NCBI RefSeq assembly: GCF_014205845.1
Contig: NZ_JACHCR010000023.1
Location: forward strand, 60,636 to 124,635
Source: Mucilaginibacter cryoferens
GTDB taxonomy: Bacteria; Bacteroidota; Bacteroidia; Sphingobacteriales; Sphingobacteriaceae
DNA: 64,000 nucleotides
Direction: 5' to 3'
The position numbers and the translations under genes were made by a program. Below the pieces are notes generated by a model. The model was given only the letters and a program-made list of their open reading frames with translations, did no database searches and was not told where the DNA came from. Shown here in pieces: positions 17,036 through 29,214 of this stretch; the first letter of the stretch is position 1; the number at the start of each line of letters is the position of its first letter.

Positions 17036-17890
17036 TTAAACTGCCAGGCTGGCCATTTCCCAGGCGATCATGGATTGCTTACGGATTCTTCCATACTGAA
17101 AGTTGCCGGTTGTTCCCTCTCTGGTAATAATACGATGACAGGGTATAAGGTATAAAATAGGATTTTTACCGGCTGCAGAAGCAACAGACCGTACACAACC
17201 GGGGTAACCTATCTCTCCCGCAACCTGCTGGTAGGATCTTACCGAGCCGAAGGGAATATTTACGAGTGCTTCCCATACCTTAACCTGGAACGGCGTTCCC
17301 TGTACCAATAAATTAAGCTTCTCCTGGTTTCCAGATCCGGGCTTAAATATTTTCTGGATAAAACATTGTGTTAAGTCCGGCCGGTGCGTCAGTGTGGCAA
17401 AATGCCATTTTTGTGAAAAAAGCGCAAACTCATTTCCGCTTCTGTTTTCATCAATGAAGTGCAGATCGCAAATACCCTTCGAAGTAATGGCTATAAAACA
17501 CATCCCGAATGGGGTAGCATGGTACCCGTACCAAATTTCTAACCCCTGTCCTGCCGATTTAAATTGTTGCGGGCTAACCCCTTCTATGTTAACAAAAAGA
17601 TCATACACCCTTGATTGGCTCGAAAGGCCGGCTATATTAGCGGCCTCAATAACATTATGGGTTTCATATAGCTTGCTTTTCAAATAATCTACCGTAAGGT
17701 ACTGGAGAAACTTTTTTGGGGTAAGGCCGACCCAATCCAAAAACAAGCGCTGAAAATGAAACGAGCTAAGGTTAACCCGTTCAGCAATATCGTCCAGATC
17801 GGGCTGATCTTTAAAATGGGTTACTATATAGCCTATCGCCTTTTCTATACGATAGTAATTAAGCGTTAAATCTTTAGCCATATCAAACAA
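17036..17890 (-). CDS. AraC-type regulator fused to O6-alkylguanine-DNA alkyltransferase (Ada-like)
   Basis: A 284-residue fusion. Residues 10-105 are an AraC helix-turn-helix pair (LSSFHFQRLFLDWVGLTPKKFLQYL). The C-terminal half is the Ogt domain with VNIPFGSVRSYQQVA, GCVRSVASAAGKNP and the acceptor Cys251 in IPCHRII. The N-terminal phosphotriester-binding zinc domain of E. coli Ada is absent, as in many Bacteroidota versions. It repairs alkylated guanine in the cytoplasm and may regulate its own or other repair genes. Confidence 0.93.
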   Translation of the reverse strand: MFDMAKDLTLNYYRIEKAIGYIVTHFKDQPDLDDIAERVNLSSFHFQRLFLDWVGLTPKKFLQYLTVDYLKSKLYETHNVIEAANIAGLSSQSRVYDLFVNIEGVSPQQFKSAGQGLEIWYGYHATPFGMCFIAITSKGICDLHFIDENRSGNEFALFSQKWHFATLTHRPDLTQCFIQKIFKPGSGNQEKLNLLVQGTPFQVKVWEALVNIPFGSVRSYQQVAGEIGYPGCVRSVASAAGKNPILYLIPCHRIITREGTTGNFQYGRIRKQSMIAWEMASLAV

Positions 17891-17975
17891 ACCTAAGGCA
17901 TATTAACATAACAATCAACCCGAAACTTGCTCATTACTTTATCGAGAGCTGCTTTTTTTCATTTAAGTTACCCAA

Positions 17976-18235
17976 TTAAAAACAATTATATTTGGTGTTG
18001 AAATCCGCTCGCTTACCGCTATTTACCTGTATGATCTTATAATAACCGTTACCTATCGGCGTAATAGACCACAACTGGGCGTTAGTTCCGTTCCAAGTGT
18101 ATAATTCTGCCTGCATACCATTTGCAGTAGATGCACCCGTCATATCCAGGCATTTATCTGTGGCATGCATCGGAGTTAAGCGATAGTAACCGCCGGTTTG
18201 GGCATCTAATCTTATGTGCTGACAAGTTGTTATAT
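17976..18235 (-). pseudogene. Fragment of a ricin-type beta-trefoil lectin domain
   Basis: Readable residues include GGYYRLTPMHATDKCLDM and ELYTWNGTNAQLWSI followed by NGYYKIIQVNSGK, the Q-x-W-type repeats of a RICIN/CBM13 domain. The frame has no start of its own: upstream it runs out of phase through the integrase fragment. Downstream it breaks in the middle of the next repeat. Normally such domains sit at the end of secreted glycoside hydrolases. This is a leftover. Confidence 0.7.
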
Positions 18236-18624
18236 TGGATTGATTTTTTTCTGGCGCCTTTTGCTTCGTGGTAAGCTTCAAAAAGGACTTTGCCTTCTTC
18301 CAATGATAGGGAAACAATCTGACGTTTAAGCTTATCATTGCTTCTTTCGTCAATCGGGCTCCAGCCGCCATCTAAAGCTTCTATATAGGTTTCTAACAGT
18401 TCCGTGAAAAGGATAAATTTTTCTTTAGGGTCTTTTACCCGGTTCAGGTTCTTACTGAACCCGAACCGTTCCATGTTACGGGTCGCAGGATCATAAAAGA
18501 AAAATTCAATGTACCAGCTTTGCTTCGCTTCCTCGCGGGCTTTTGTAGAGCCTTTCGGAACGAGATTAATCTTTTTTCCCTTGAATAATTGGGGTCTTGT
18601 GTAGGTGATTTCGGCCGTTGTCAT
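18236..18624 (-). pseudogene. N-terminal fragment of a tyrosine-recombinase integrase
   Basis: Starting at MTTAEITYTRPQLFKG, about 120 codons match the arm-binding and start of the core-binding region of Bacteroidota phage-type integrases (QSWYIEFFFYDPATRNMERF, LNRVKDPKEK, GGWSPI). The catalytic domain with R-H-R-Y is missing. The frame passes into unrelated lectin sequence near 18235, so a deletion has joined two unrelated fragments. This marks an old mobile-element site. Confidence 0.7.
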
Positions 18625-18639
18625 GGCATGCAAATTCAC

Positions 18640-18940
18640 ATGCTGTGGCAGAGTTTTGTCAGAGTTTGCACCTGGTGAGTAGCTAAATAACTAATTACCA
18701 TGTACATTAAGTGTCTGAGTAAAGAATATCGGATTGCTAATAGCCGTAATTGCAGCACGCAAACGCTCTTTTTGATGGTTTTTAAGTGTTTTTTTCATCA
18801 TCGTTTTGCGCGTTTTGCAGAGTTATGCCAGTGTTTAAATGAACAAGGTTTTCAAAAAAAGCCGTTTAAAGCGTATAAATGGCGTTTTTTCTTATTTCTA
18901 AATCAAGGAAAAAAACAGGTTAAAAAAAATTTACCATACT
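18640..18940. other. Region between two decayed genes
   Basis: A plus-strand frame of 149 codons starts at 18700, but its second half lies antisense to the NmrA pseudogene and its sequence is unlike a real protein. The first part (18640-18700) is the upstream region of the integrase remnant. Nothing else is seen. Confidence 0.4.
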
Positions 18941-19894
18941 TTATTTTTTACCCGCAGAGTTATTTGGCGGAGTTTTACCCAATACCGGCTGGTTTTTATA
19001 ATAATCTTCATACAACTTGCCGCTACGGCCTGCTGCGCCCATTTCCACCAGCCCGTCCGCGAGCAATTCACCCATTCCTTGTTTATGCATGGCATTGCGC
19101 AGCATTTTATCAGAAATCTTGCCCCCCTTCAAATAGGGTTTGCCAATAGCCTCCCCAGCATCCGGGCCACCTCCTTACAGGTCGGTTCCTCACTGGCTAT
19201 GTAACGGACTGTGCGCCCCTCGAAGGGCTTTTCCATTTCTTCAGCGATCACAGAGGCAATATCAATGGGCGAAACCAGCAGGTTGACCGTATCGCCGCCA
19301 TAATTGGCGAAGATCACCCTTCTTTTGCCGCTGAGCAAACCCGCCCAGTCCATAATATTGCAGCGTCATAACAGCACCGATAAATCCCTTACTCAGGGTT
19401 TTGATCGTGTCAATATTCATCAGCAAATTGCCGTAAAAGCCTCCCGGCCGCATAAACTTAATGGATACATCCGCGGGCAGCGATCTCCGTATCCCTTCCG
19501 CCACATGGTGAAACCTTAAAAGGCCTACACCCTGGTCGGTATGCGTGCCGATGCTGCTCAAATGCACGATCTTCCTCCACGCCCGGGTGCTCAACTGTCT
19601 TTTTATAAATGGTTACCATTTCGCCTACACTTTGATAATGGTTGAAGGTTTTATCCAGAAAACGGTTGGGCTCGGTCGGCTCCATGAGATAAACGATGTC
19701 AGCTCCCGTAAATGTCCTGATCAAAAAACCGATATCCCGGAGCGAGCCGATGGCAGCTTTCGTGCCCAGCGCTTCGATGTCTTCTGCCGCTCAGCACTGC
19801 TGCTGATCAAAGTCATCGCATGTCCTTTCCCAGCCAGTTCTTTTGCAAGCGGTTTACTTATATTGCCCAATGAGCCTGTTAATATGATTTTCAT
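18941..19894 (-). pseudogene. NmrA-type NAD(P)-binding oxidoreductase, with multiple frameshifts
   Basis: Conceptual joining of at least five open segments gives a normal NmrA/SDR-like protein. It runs from MKIILTGSLGNISKPLAKEL (Rossmann start), through DIVYLMEPTEP, HLSSIGTHTDQG, FMRPGGFYGNLLMNI, YGGDTVNLLVSPIDIASVI and VRYIASEEPTCKEVARMLG, to GMGELLADGLVEMG near the end. The reading frame changes near 19790, 19600, 19345 and 19140. So many shifts in one gene point to decay and not to a single reading error. The original enzyme would have reduced or sensed NAD(P)H. It is noticeably GC-rich, like the next gene. Confidence 0.8.
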
Positions 19895-19993
19895 AAGGCA
19901 AAATTCAGGCTATAACATCAAACAAAGATAGCCGAACTGCTTGTTGTGCTATCCAAAACGCATCATGGCAAATCCTCCAGGGGTCGAATAAGC

Positions 19994-21517
19994 TTAGCCC
20001 GGCCCATCCAGGTCCTGCGTCAGCGCCGTAATTTCGCGGATCAACTCATCCAGTCGTTTGGCTTCCATGCAGAACAGCGGGATGAGCTCGTCCTTGGCCG
20101 AACAGTCCAGCCGGGAGACCTCGGCCAGTCCCAATATATTGGCGACCGGCACGCGTAGCTGGTGGGATTGTATCCAGGCGATCTGGCGAAGCTTGTCATT
20201 CTGCTTTTCGATCTGCTCCACATGTTCCCGCTGCCGGGTAATGTCCCGTAAAAAGCAGTTGACACCGGTCACTTCCTGTTGCTGGTCCACGATCGGGTTA
20301 AAGCTTAACTCCTCAAAGCGCTTGTGCCCGTCGAGTTCCCGTTCCCGGATGACCAGAAAAGCCTCGCCCCGGAACGCACGGCGGTAACTATCGAGTATGG
20401 GCCGCATAATGTCCTGTTCAAAGTCGCTGTTGCTGATCGTTTCCGGCCGCTTCCCGGTCAGTTGCTCCACCCGTTCCCAAAAAGCGCCATTACCCGTAAT
20501 GATGTTAAAGTCACGGTCCACTGACCAGATCAGGTCGCGGGTATTATTGATGATTGCCCGGAGGTTCTGTCCGTCCCTGACGCTCTTTTCGCGCATTAGT
20601 TTTTCTGGTGTGATATCCCGGAAATAGATCGCTAGGCCGCTTTTGATCGGGTAGGCGCTGGCCGATACCCACATCCCGTTAAAGGTGTTGAACTCTTCGA
20701 AGTGCACGCTGACCTGTTCGCGCAGCGCCCGGTCATACTCCTCGAAATAACGATGCTCCTTGCCATAGGGAAACAATTCCCAGACGTTCTTGCCCAAAAG
20801 CCTGGCGCGGTTTTGTCCCTGTACCCGTTCGTATTCCTTATTGATATAGGTAAAATTCCAGTCGTGGTCGACCGTATAAAAAGCATCGGTCATACTCTCC
20901 AGTACATTTTCCAGCTCGGCGGTCTTTTCTTCCAGCGCCTTTTCCGTGCGCACCTTCTCGTCGATATCGACTACCAGGGTTTGCTTGGCCGGAGTGCCTT
21001 CAAAAACGATATGATGCGAAAAAATGCGCACATAAAAAGTGTCCCCGTTCTTTTTGCGGTGCAGCCAACGACCCGCATCCGCATAACAGCCCGGAACCTG
21101 CTGCACTGCTGCTAAAAAGGCGGGGACTTCTTCCGGCGGGCGGATATCAGTTACCTTCAATTGTAAAAATTCCGCTCGGCTATAACCATAATGGTTCCTG
21201 GCAGCGGTGTTCACTGCCAGGAACCGGAAATCCCGGCTATCGAAAATAAACATCGGAACAGGAATCTCTTCGAACAGGCGGCGGTAATCGTCCCGGGTCT
21301 TGCGGACTTCCCTGGCCTGGCGGCTGATCCTGTGGTACAAGAGCAAACTGACCACCAGGAGCACGATGAAATCGTTCAGGCTCCGGAACAGGTCCCGGTG
21401 CCCCGGCTCCAGCCGCTGCGCCAGGTGGCTGATCAGCGGATCGGCGACGAAGGCCCAGCCAAGCGCCGCAGCGATGATAACAAACGGGCTCTTAAGCTTT
21501 GAACGATCCATATCCAC
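19994..21517 (-). CDS. Triple-PAS membrane protein with a histidine-kinase H-box but no ATPase domain
   Basis: A 507-residue protein. Two membrane segments lie at the N-terminus (about 10-30 and 45-65). Three PAS domains follow (starting near 80, 205 and 325), with PAS landmarks YSRAEFLQLKVTDI, LGKNVWELFPYGKE and FLRDITRQREHVEQ. The C-terminus is a HisKA-like helix pair with His452 in IQSHQLRVPVANILGL, where it ends. No N, G1 or G2 boxes follow. Many Sphingobacteriaceae proteins have this build, so it is likely a natural form that relays or receives phosphate through partners. GC content is visibly higher than that of the flanking genes. Confidence 0.8.
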   Translation of the reverse strand: MDMDRSKLKSPFVIIAAALGWAFVADPLISHLAQRLEPGHRDLFRSLNDFIVLLVVSLLLYHRISRQAREVRKTRDDYRRLFEEIPVPMFIFDSRDFRFLAVNTAARNHYGYSRAEFLQLKVTDIRPPEEVPAFLAAVQQVPGCYADAGRWLHRKKNGDTFYVRIFSHHIVFEGTPAKQTLVVDIDEKVRTEKALEEKTAELENVLESMTDAFYTVDHDWNFTYINKEYERVQGQNRARLLGKNVWELFPYGKEHRYFEEYDRALREQVSVHFEEFNTFNGMWVSASAYPIKSGLAIYFRDITPEKLMREKSVRDGQNLRAIINNTRDLIWSVDRDFNIITGNGAFWERVEQLTGKRPETISNSDFEQDIMRPILDSYRRAFRGEAFLVIRERELDGHKRFEELSFNPIVDQQQEVTGVNCFLRDITRQREHVEQIEKQNDKLRQIAWIQSHQLRVPVANILGLAEVSRLDCSAKDELIPLFCMEAKRLDELIREITALTQDLDGPG

Positions 21518-21910
21518 TAACCCTTATACGTAAGTTTATGCCCGCAGGTTGTAAATGTGGCGACTTAAAGGGGAGTTTCCAACCGGCCAGAAAGTGGGGT
21601 ATGAACTAAATCAGTAGTATTTCCGGGGCTGTATCCTGTTTTGGCTACTATTTAAAAGACGATCAGTCATCCCCGGAGATGATGAAAATAATCATGACAA
21701 CAATATGGATTGCGCTTAGCATATTACGGGAGGAGCTATTGGCTGTTATGCTGGGCGGCAACGTAAATAATATTCGCCAAACGTGAACGCCTGCGGTTGC
21801 TGAATATTTGAATCGGCGCTATAAAGTAATTTCCCTGAAACAACTAATTTCAGACATACAACTAAAATCATTGTTTTAATATTCGATAATTATTTCTTTA
21901 CTTAGCGCAA
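21518..21910. other. Intergenic region upstream of the thiamin riboswitch
   Basis: About 390 bases with no supported gene. The thiamin operon promoter must be near the right end, just before 21900. Confidence 0.5.
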
Positions 21911-21981
21911 ACTTTAGGGGTGCCTTGTGCTGAGAAATACCCTTTGAACCTGATGCAGTTAGTACTGCCGAAGGGAAAAGT
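21911..21981 (+). promoter_or_regulatory. TPP riboswitch (THI element)
   Basis: The conserved THI-box sequences are present in order: AGGGGTGCC, GTGCTGAGAAATACCC, GAACCTGATGCAGTTAGTACT, then GCCGAAGGGAA. ACTTT at the 5' end pairs with AAAGT at the 3' end to close P1. It lies about 70 nt before thiS and should turn the operon off when thiamin pyrophosphate is high. Confidence 0.97.
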
Positions 21982-22049
21982 AGAACATCCTCTGTGTTGT
22001 TTACCAATCCTCTAACGGGTCCATTCCTACAGTTTTTATATTAAACAGG

Positions 22050-22253
22050 ATGGACATCACCGTAAATCAACAAAGTTATTCCGTTTCCGAAGTTTGCTCA
22101 ATACAGCAAATGCTTGACACTGTTCTTGTATTACCTTTTAAAGGCATCGCTATAGCGGTCAACCAGCAAATTGTTCCTAAAAACAATTGGGAGACTTATC
22201 TATTAAATTCCGACGATCATATTACCATCATTAAAGCAACCCAAGGCGGATAA
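22050..22253 (+). CDS. thiS: Sulfur carrier protein ThiS
   Basis: A 67-residue ubiquitin-fold protein ending in the essential Gly-Gly (ATQGG). The C-terminus is adenylated by ThiF, loaded with sulfur and used by ThiG to build the thiazole ring. The segment LPFKGIAIAVNQQIVPKNNWETYLL is typical. First gene after the riboswitch; thiC follows 18 bp on. Confidence 0.96.
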   Translation: MDITVNQQSYSVSEVCSIQQMLDTVLVLPFKGIAIAVNQQIVPKNNWETYLLNSDDHITIIKATQGG

Positions 22254-24155
<1,902 letters not shown>

Positions 24156-24160
24156 TAAGA

Positions 24161-24760
24161 ATGGAACTGGTCGTTATTTCAAGCCCGGTTGCCATTGCTG
24201 ATGAACCTATCCTCATCAACAACCTGTTTCATGCGGGTTTGAAATGCTTTCACTTGCGTAAACCGGAGGTCGGTATACAAACCGTAAAAAAATTATTGGA
24301 TGGCATAGCGCCCCTTTTTTATGACCGTATCGCACTACACTTGTTTCATGAGATTGCGGCCGATTATGGCCTCAAACGATTGCATTATACCGAAAGGGTG
24401 CGGGAAGCATCAGGAACAGTACAATGGCAAAGCCAACTCGATGAAGGATTTACGTTAAGCGCCTCTATACATGACATTTCGATACTTCCCGAGTTAACAC
24501 ATTTTGATTATGTTTTTTATGGGCCTGTGTTTGATAGTATATCAAAGCCAGGTTACCAAAACAAATTAGCCGTTGATTTTAAACTGGGTAAAACCAATGT
24601 AAAACCTAAAGTGATCGCTTTAGGTGGCGTGGAAATATCCAACTTAACAAAAATTAAAGCAATGGGATTTGATGGAGCTGCCGTCTTAGGTACGCTCTGG
24701 AATGAGCCGGGAAAAGCCATCGAGCGATATCATCAATTAAAAAAAAATCTGCCCGTTTAA
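24161..24760 (+). CDS. ThiE/TenI-like thiamin phosphate synthase paralog
   Basis: A 199-residue TIM-barrel protein of the ThiE/TenI family (FHLRKPEVG, DYVFYGPVFDSISKPGY, VIALGGVEISNLTKI). The first lysine-region phosphate-binding motifs are less complete than in the neighbouring ThiE, so it may be a TenI-type thiazole tautomerase or a second synthase. Many Bacteroidota thi operons have such a pair. Confidence 0.85.
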   Translation: MELVVISSPVAIADEPILINNLFHAGLKCFHLRKPEVGIQTVKKLLDGIAPLFYDRIALHLFHEIAADYGLKRLHYTERVREASGTVQWQSQLDEGFTLSASIHDISILPELTHFDYVFYGPVFDSISKPGYQNKLAVDFKLGKTNVKPKVIALGGVEISNLTKIKAMGFDGAAVLGTLWNEPGKAIERYHQLKKNLPV

Positions 24761-24776
24761 ATACAAGACGAATACA

Positions 24777-25424
24777 ATGATCAATAAACTACACTATATC
24801 TCACAAGAACCAGAAAACGGGTCACACCTGACCGCTATTAGCAATGCCCTGGAGGCGGGATGCAAATGGGTGCAGCTCCGGATTAAAAACCAACCTGCCG
24901 ATGTGATCCTGGAATACGCCATCGAGGCCAATAGGTTATGTAACCAGCATGGCGCGAAACTGATCGTAAACGATCATCCGGAGGTCGCGCTAAAAGCGGG
25001 AGCTTATGGCGTTCACCTGGGTTTGCAGGATATGTCGGTTGCCCAGGCCAGGCGGATTGTCGGCCAGCAAATGATCATCGGGGGAACAGCCAATACTTTT
25101 CAGCATGTCCGGCAAAGGGTTGCGGAAGGCGTTGATTATATCGGTTGCGGCCCTTATCGGTTCACGACAACCAAGGAGAAGCTAAGCCCTATTCTTGGTT
25201 TGGAAGGCTTTAAGGCCATCGTGAAACAAATGCGTGCCGCAAATATGACCGTTCCTGTTATTGGCATTGGCGGGGTATTACCTGAGGATATCACCTCGCT
25301 CGTGGATGCGGGCCTCTATGGTGTTGCGGTATCCGGCGCTATTACCAGGGCAGCAGACCCGAAAGCTATAGTTACTTATAGCTATCAACGGTTGAATACC
25401 GCGCCCATAAATGAACTTATTTAA
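24777..25424 (+). CDS. thiE: Thiamin phosphate synthase ThiE
   Basis: A 215-residue TIM barrel joining the pyrimidine pyrophosphate and thiazole phosphate. Motifs are [50 protein letters not shown] and [12 protein letters not shown], all as expected. It follows the ThiE-like gene by 16 bp and precedes thiG by 11 bp. Confidence 0.96.
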   Translation: MINKLHYISQEPENGSHLTAISNALEAGCKWVQLRIKNQPADVILEYAIEANRLCNQHGAKLIVNDHPEVALKAGAYGVHLGLQDMSVAQARRIVGQQMIIGGTANTFQHVRQRVAEGVDYIGCGPYRFTTTKEKLSPILGLEGFKAIVKQMRAANMTVPVIGIGGVLPEDITSLVDAGLYGVAVSGAITRAADPKAIVTYSYQRLNTAPINELI

Positions 25425-25435
25425 ACGAAAAACCC

Positions 25436-26203
25436 ATGTTAACCATAGCCGATAAAACCTTTAAATCCCGCTTATTTACCGGTACCGGTAAGTTCAGTTC
25501 TTCTATTTTAATGGAAGAAGCCCTGCTCGCTTCCGGCTCGGAATTGGTCACCGTTGCCCTCAAACGCGTGGACATGAAAAACAACGACCAGGACGATCTG
25601 CTCATGCGCCTTAAATATCCGCATATCAACCTGTTCCCCAATACATCGGGTGTCCGAAATGCAAAGGAAGCTGTTTTTGCGGCTCAACTGGCCAGGGAAA
25701 CGCTGGAAACCAACTGGATCAAACTGGAGATACACCCCGATCCTAAGTACCTGATGCCCGACCCGATTGAAACCTTAAAAGCAACCGAAGAGTTGGCAAA
25801 ATTAGGTTTTATCGTATTACCCTACATTCATGCCGATCCTGTGCTATGTAAAAGGCTGGAAGATGCGGGCACTTCGGCAGTGATGCCTTTAGGCTCGCCG
25901 ATAGGCAGCAATAAAGGTTTAAAAACCATAGATTTTTTAGAGATCATCATCAGCCAGAGTAATGTACCGGTAATTGTCGATGCAGGTATCGGTTCACCAT
26001 CTGATGCGGCATGGGCCATGGAGATCGGTGCCGATGCTGTATTGGTGAATACCGCCATCGCGGTATCAGGCAACCCGGTACAAATGGCGAAAGCATTTAA
26101 AATGGCCGTCGAAGCCGGACGCATGGCCTACGAAGCCAAACTGGCCTTGCCTGCAACCCATGCTGTGGCAAGCAGCCCCTTAACCTGTTTTTTAGATGAA
26201 TAG
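25436..26203 (+). CDS. thiG: Thiazole synthase ThiG
   Basis: A 255-residue TIM barrel that condenses deoxyxylulose phosphate, ThiS-thiocarboxylate and dehydroglycine. Family landmarks are [68 protein letters not shown] and [14 protein letters not shown]. It overlaps thiH by 8 bp, indicating translational coupling. Confidence 0.98.
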   Translation: MLTIADKTFKSRLFTGTGKFSSSILMEEALLASGSELVTVALKRVDMKNNDQDDLLMRLKYPHINLFPNTSGVRNAKEAVFAAQLARETLETNWIKLEIHPDPKYLMPDPIETLKATEELAKLGFIVLPYIHADPVLCKRLEDAGTSAVMPLGSPIGSNKGLKTIDFLEIIISQSNVPVIVDAGIGSPSDAAWAMEIGADAVLVNTAIAVSGNPVQMAKAFKMAVEAGRMAYEAKLALPATHAVASSPLTCFLDE

Positions 26204-27320
26204 TTTTAAAGATATTTTCGAAACCTATAACTGGGACGAAACCAAAGCGAGCATCTATGCCAAAACCAGTGATGATGTGGAACGTGCTTTAGCTTCCGAA
26301 ATACGGACATTGGAAGATTTCAAGGCCCTGGTATCCCCGGCGGCAGCGCCGTACCTGGAGCAAATGGCGGCTATTAGCCAGCAATTGACCTTGAAACGCT
26401 TTGGCAAAGTGATACAGATGTATATACCGCTTTATCTCTCAAATGAGTGTAAAAATATTTGCACCTATTGTGGTTTCAGCTACGATAATAAAGTAAAACG
26501 TAAAACGCTTTCGCCGATGGAGATCATGCAGGAAGTTAGCGTTATTAAGAATATGGGATATGACCATGTGCTTCTGGTTACCGGAGAAGATAATGAAAAC
26601 GTGCATGTTGACTATTTTAAAAAGGTGCTTGACCTGCTCTGCCCCCATTTTGCACACATCTCAATGGAGGTACAGCCGCTCGACCTGGAAGACTATCAGC
26701 AACTAACGCCTTATGGTTTAAATACGGTTCTGGTTTACCAAGAGACCTATCACAAGGAAGATTATAAAAAACACCATCCAAAAGGAAAAAAAACGAATTT
26801 TGATTACCGCCTTGAAACCCCCGACCGGCTGGGCCAGGCAGGTATCCATAAAATGGGTTTGGGCGTATTGATCGGCCTGGAAGACTGGCGCACCGATTGT
26901 TTTTTTACCGCATTGCACCTCAATTACCTTGAAAAAAAATATTGGCAAAGTAAATACAGCCTGTCTTTCCCACGTTTAAGGCCATTTAGCGGAGGTTTAG
27001 AACCGAAAGTGGAAATGAACAACCGCGAACTGGTGCAATTGATATGCGCTTACCGCATATTTAACCAGGAAGTGGAGCTTTCCATTTCTACCCGTGAGTC
27101 GCCAAACTTCCGGAACAACATCATCAAATTGGGCATTACCAATATTAGTGCGGGTTCTAAAACAAATCCCGGTGGGTATGCCGTCGAACGGGAATCGCTG
27201 GAACAGTTTGAGATCAGTGATGAACGCAGTCCTGAACAAATTGCTCAAATGATAATTGAGCAAGGTTACGAGCCGGTTTGGAAAGATTGGGATAACAGTT
27301 TAGCGCAATCAATATGTTAA
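26196..27320 (+). CDS. thiH: 2-iminoacetate synthase ThiH
   Basis: A 374-residue radical SAM enzyme splitting tyrosine to give dehydroglycine. The cluster motif is C85-x3-C89-x2-C92. Other marks are [22 protein letters not shown] and LRPFSGG. The use of ThiH (not ThiO) fits an organism able to protect the enzyme from oxygen. Overlaps both neighbours by a few bases. Confidence 0.97.
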   Translation: MNSFKDIFETYNWDETKASIYAKTSDDVERALASEIRTLEDFKALVSPAAAPYLEQMAAISQQLTLKRFGKVIQMYIPLYLSNECKNICTYCGFSYDNKVKRKTLSPMEIMQEVSVIKNMGYDHVLLVTGEDNENVHVDYFKKVLDLLCPHFAHISMEVQPLDLEDYQQLTPYGLNTVLVYQETYHKEDYKKHHPKGKKTNFDYRLETPDRLGQAGIHKMGLGVLIGLEDWRTDCFFTALHLNYLEKKYWQSKYSLSFPRLRPFSGGLEPKVEMNNRELVQLICAYRIFNQEVELSISTRESPNFRNNIIKLGITNISAGSKTNPGGYAVERESLEQFEISDERSPEQIAQMIIEQGYEPVWKDWDNSLAQSIC

Positions 27321-28360
27321 AAGGCGAAGAATTGAAACGGTACAGCAGGCAGATCATTTTGCCTGAGATTGGAATAACCGGACAGGAAAAACTTAAGAAC
27401 GCCAAAGTGCTAATGATCGGCGCGGGTGGTTTGGGATGCCCTGTACTGCAATACCTGGTTGCTGCTGGGGTTGGTGAACTCGGCATTGTAGATGATGACA
27501 TCGTAGATATCAGCAACCTGCACCGGCAGATCTTATATTGCGTGAACGATGTTGGCGGGTTAAAGGCGGTTCTTGCTAAAGAAAAACTCGAATTACTCAA
27601 TCCGCATACTTTTATTACCGCTTATCCGGTACGCTTTACATCCGGTAACGCTGAAGATATTTGCGGGGTTTATGACCTTGTGATCGATGGCTCTGATAAT
27701 TTTGGAACACGTTTTTTGGTTAACGATACCTGCGTGGCTTTAAATAAGCCACTCGTATTTGGCTCTATATTTAAGTTTGAAGGCCATGTATCCGTGTTCA
27801 GTTATCAAGATGGACCTGATTATAGAGATGTGTTTTCCGAAGCGCCGCCAGCGGATGAAGTGCCCAATTGCGCCGAGATCGGTGTATTGGGTGTTTTACC
27901 CGGCATCATTGGCATCTATATGGCTAACGAAGCCATCAAGATTATTTGCGGTATCGGAGAAACCCTCTCGGGTAAATTTATGACTATTAATGCGCTTGAC
28001 AACTCAACCAGTATTTTTAAAGTCTGGAAACAACAAAAACAAGTTCAGTTAAAAAACATCACCACCGTCGCTCCAGCCCCCACCCATGAGATAACGATAA
28101 ACGAACTGAACAAGTGGCTAAACGAATCAGCAGATGAGATCCACCTGATTGATGTGCGTGAAATCTACGAGTTTAAAGACTACAATATCGGTGGTATCAA
28201 CATTCCTTTATATGAATTGAAAGATCGCATAGAAGAATTGCCTCAAAACAAAAAGTTGATATTCTGCTGCCAGACGGGTCAACGCAGTAAAATGGCGATC
28301 CAGTTATTAAAGCCTTTGTACAAAGGCGAATTGTACAGTTTAAAAAACGGCGTGATTTAA
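27314..28360 (+). CDS. thiF: ThiF/MoeB-type adenylyltransferase with rhodanese domain
   Basis: A 348-residue protein. Residues 1-240 form the E1-like domain (RYSRQIILPEIGITGQEKL, GAGGLGCPVLQYL, NLHRQILY, DGSDNFGTRFLVND) that adenylates ThiS. The C-terminal rhodanese domain ends with LIFCCQTGQRSKM, whose Cys can carry persulfide sulfur. The fusion couples activation and sulfur delivery. It may also serve MoaD. Overlaps thiH by 7 bp. Confidence 0.95.
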   Translation: MLKGEELKRYSRQIILPEIGITGQEKLKNAKVLMIGAGGLGCPVLQYLVAAGVGELGIVDDDIVDISNLHRQILYCVNDVGGLKAVLAKEKLELLNPHTFITAYPVRFTSGNAEDICGVYDLVIDGSDNFGTRFLVNDTCVALNKPLVFGSIFKFEGHVSVFSYQDGPDYRDVFSEAPPADEVPNCAEIGVLGVLPGIIGIYMANEAIKIICGIGETLSGKFMTINALDNSTSIFKVWKQQKQVQLKNITTVAPAPTHEITINELNKWLNESADEIHLIDVREIYEFKDYNIGGINIPLYELKDRIEELPQNKKLIFCCQTGQRSKMAIQLLKPLYKGELYSLKNGVI

Positions 28361-28374
28361 TTAAGAGATCAGTT

Positions 28375-29214
28375 ATGAGTAAATACAGATACCCGGTTGT
28401 ACTTAGCATTGCCGGATCGGACAGTGGCGGTGGCGCCGGTATACAAGCCGACTTGAAGACCATGAGCGCCCTTGGTTGTTTTGGCACTACTGCTATTACA
28501 GCTGTTACCGTGCAAGATACTTTAGGGGTTAGTGGCATGCACCCCATCCCGGTTGATTTTGTTAAGGCACAAATTAAAGCGGTGATGGATGATCTCAAAC
28601 CATCTGCTATTAAGATCGGGATGGTACACAGTGCGGAGCTGGCCATTGGCATTGCCGAAGTATTAGCGGGTTATCCCGATGTGCCCATTGTTTTCGACCC
28701 GGTGATGGCAGCTACCAGTGGCGACCGGTTGATTGAAAACGATACGGCAACAACGTTGAAAAAAGAACTCTTTCCGTTGGCTCAAATCATTACCCCGAAT
28801 CTTGATGAGGCGACTATACTGGCCAAAATGGAGATCAACACACTTCGCGATATGAAAACGGCTGCGGTTCGGATCATGCAATACGGGTGTAATGCGGTAC
28901 TTGTTAAAGGTGGGCATTTAAAAGGCCCCGACCTGTTTGATGTTTACTTAGATAAGCATGGTGATGAACGCATTTTCAGGTCAACAGCTATTGCTACCCC
29001 GAATACACACGGAACCGGATGCAGTTTATCGTCTGCTATCGCATCTTTCATCGCGTTGGGAAACGATTTGACTACAGGCATATCGCAAAGCAAGCTATAT
29101 GTTCAACGTGCTATTGAGCATGGTAAAGATGTAAAAACAGGTACTGGTCACGGCCCATTGAACCACTTTTTTGATCCTCAAAAATTAATAAAATATATCA
29201 GCAAGGTCGCATGA
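28375..29214 (+). CDS. thiD: Hydroxymethylpyrimidine (phosphate) kinase ThiD
   Basis: A 279-residue ribokinase-fold enzyme making HMP pyrophosphate. Motifs are IAGSDSGGGAGIQADLKT, DPVMAATSGDRL, TPNLDEATIL, LVKGGHL and THGTGCSLSSAIAS with the catalytic Cys/Gly-rich anion hole. Last gene of the thiamin operon. Confidence 0.97.
   Translation: MSKYRYPVVLSIAGSDSGGGAGIQADLKTMSALGCFGTTAITAVTVQDTLGVSGMHPIPVDFVKAQIKAVMDDLKPSAIKIGMVHSAELAIGIAEVLAGYPDVPIVFDPVMAATSGDRLIENDTATTLKKELFPLAQIITPNLDEATILAKMEINTLRDMKTAAVRIMQYGCNAVLVKGGHLKGPDLFDVYLDKHGDERIFRSTAIATPNTHGTGCSLSSAIASFIALGNDLTTGISQSKLYVQRAIEHGKDVKTGTGHGPLNHFFDPQKLIKYISKVA

Noticed and set aside
18700..19149. 149-codon plus-strand frame
   Set aside because: Its second half is antisense to the NmrA pseudogene and the residue composition is not protein-like.
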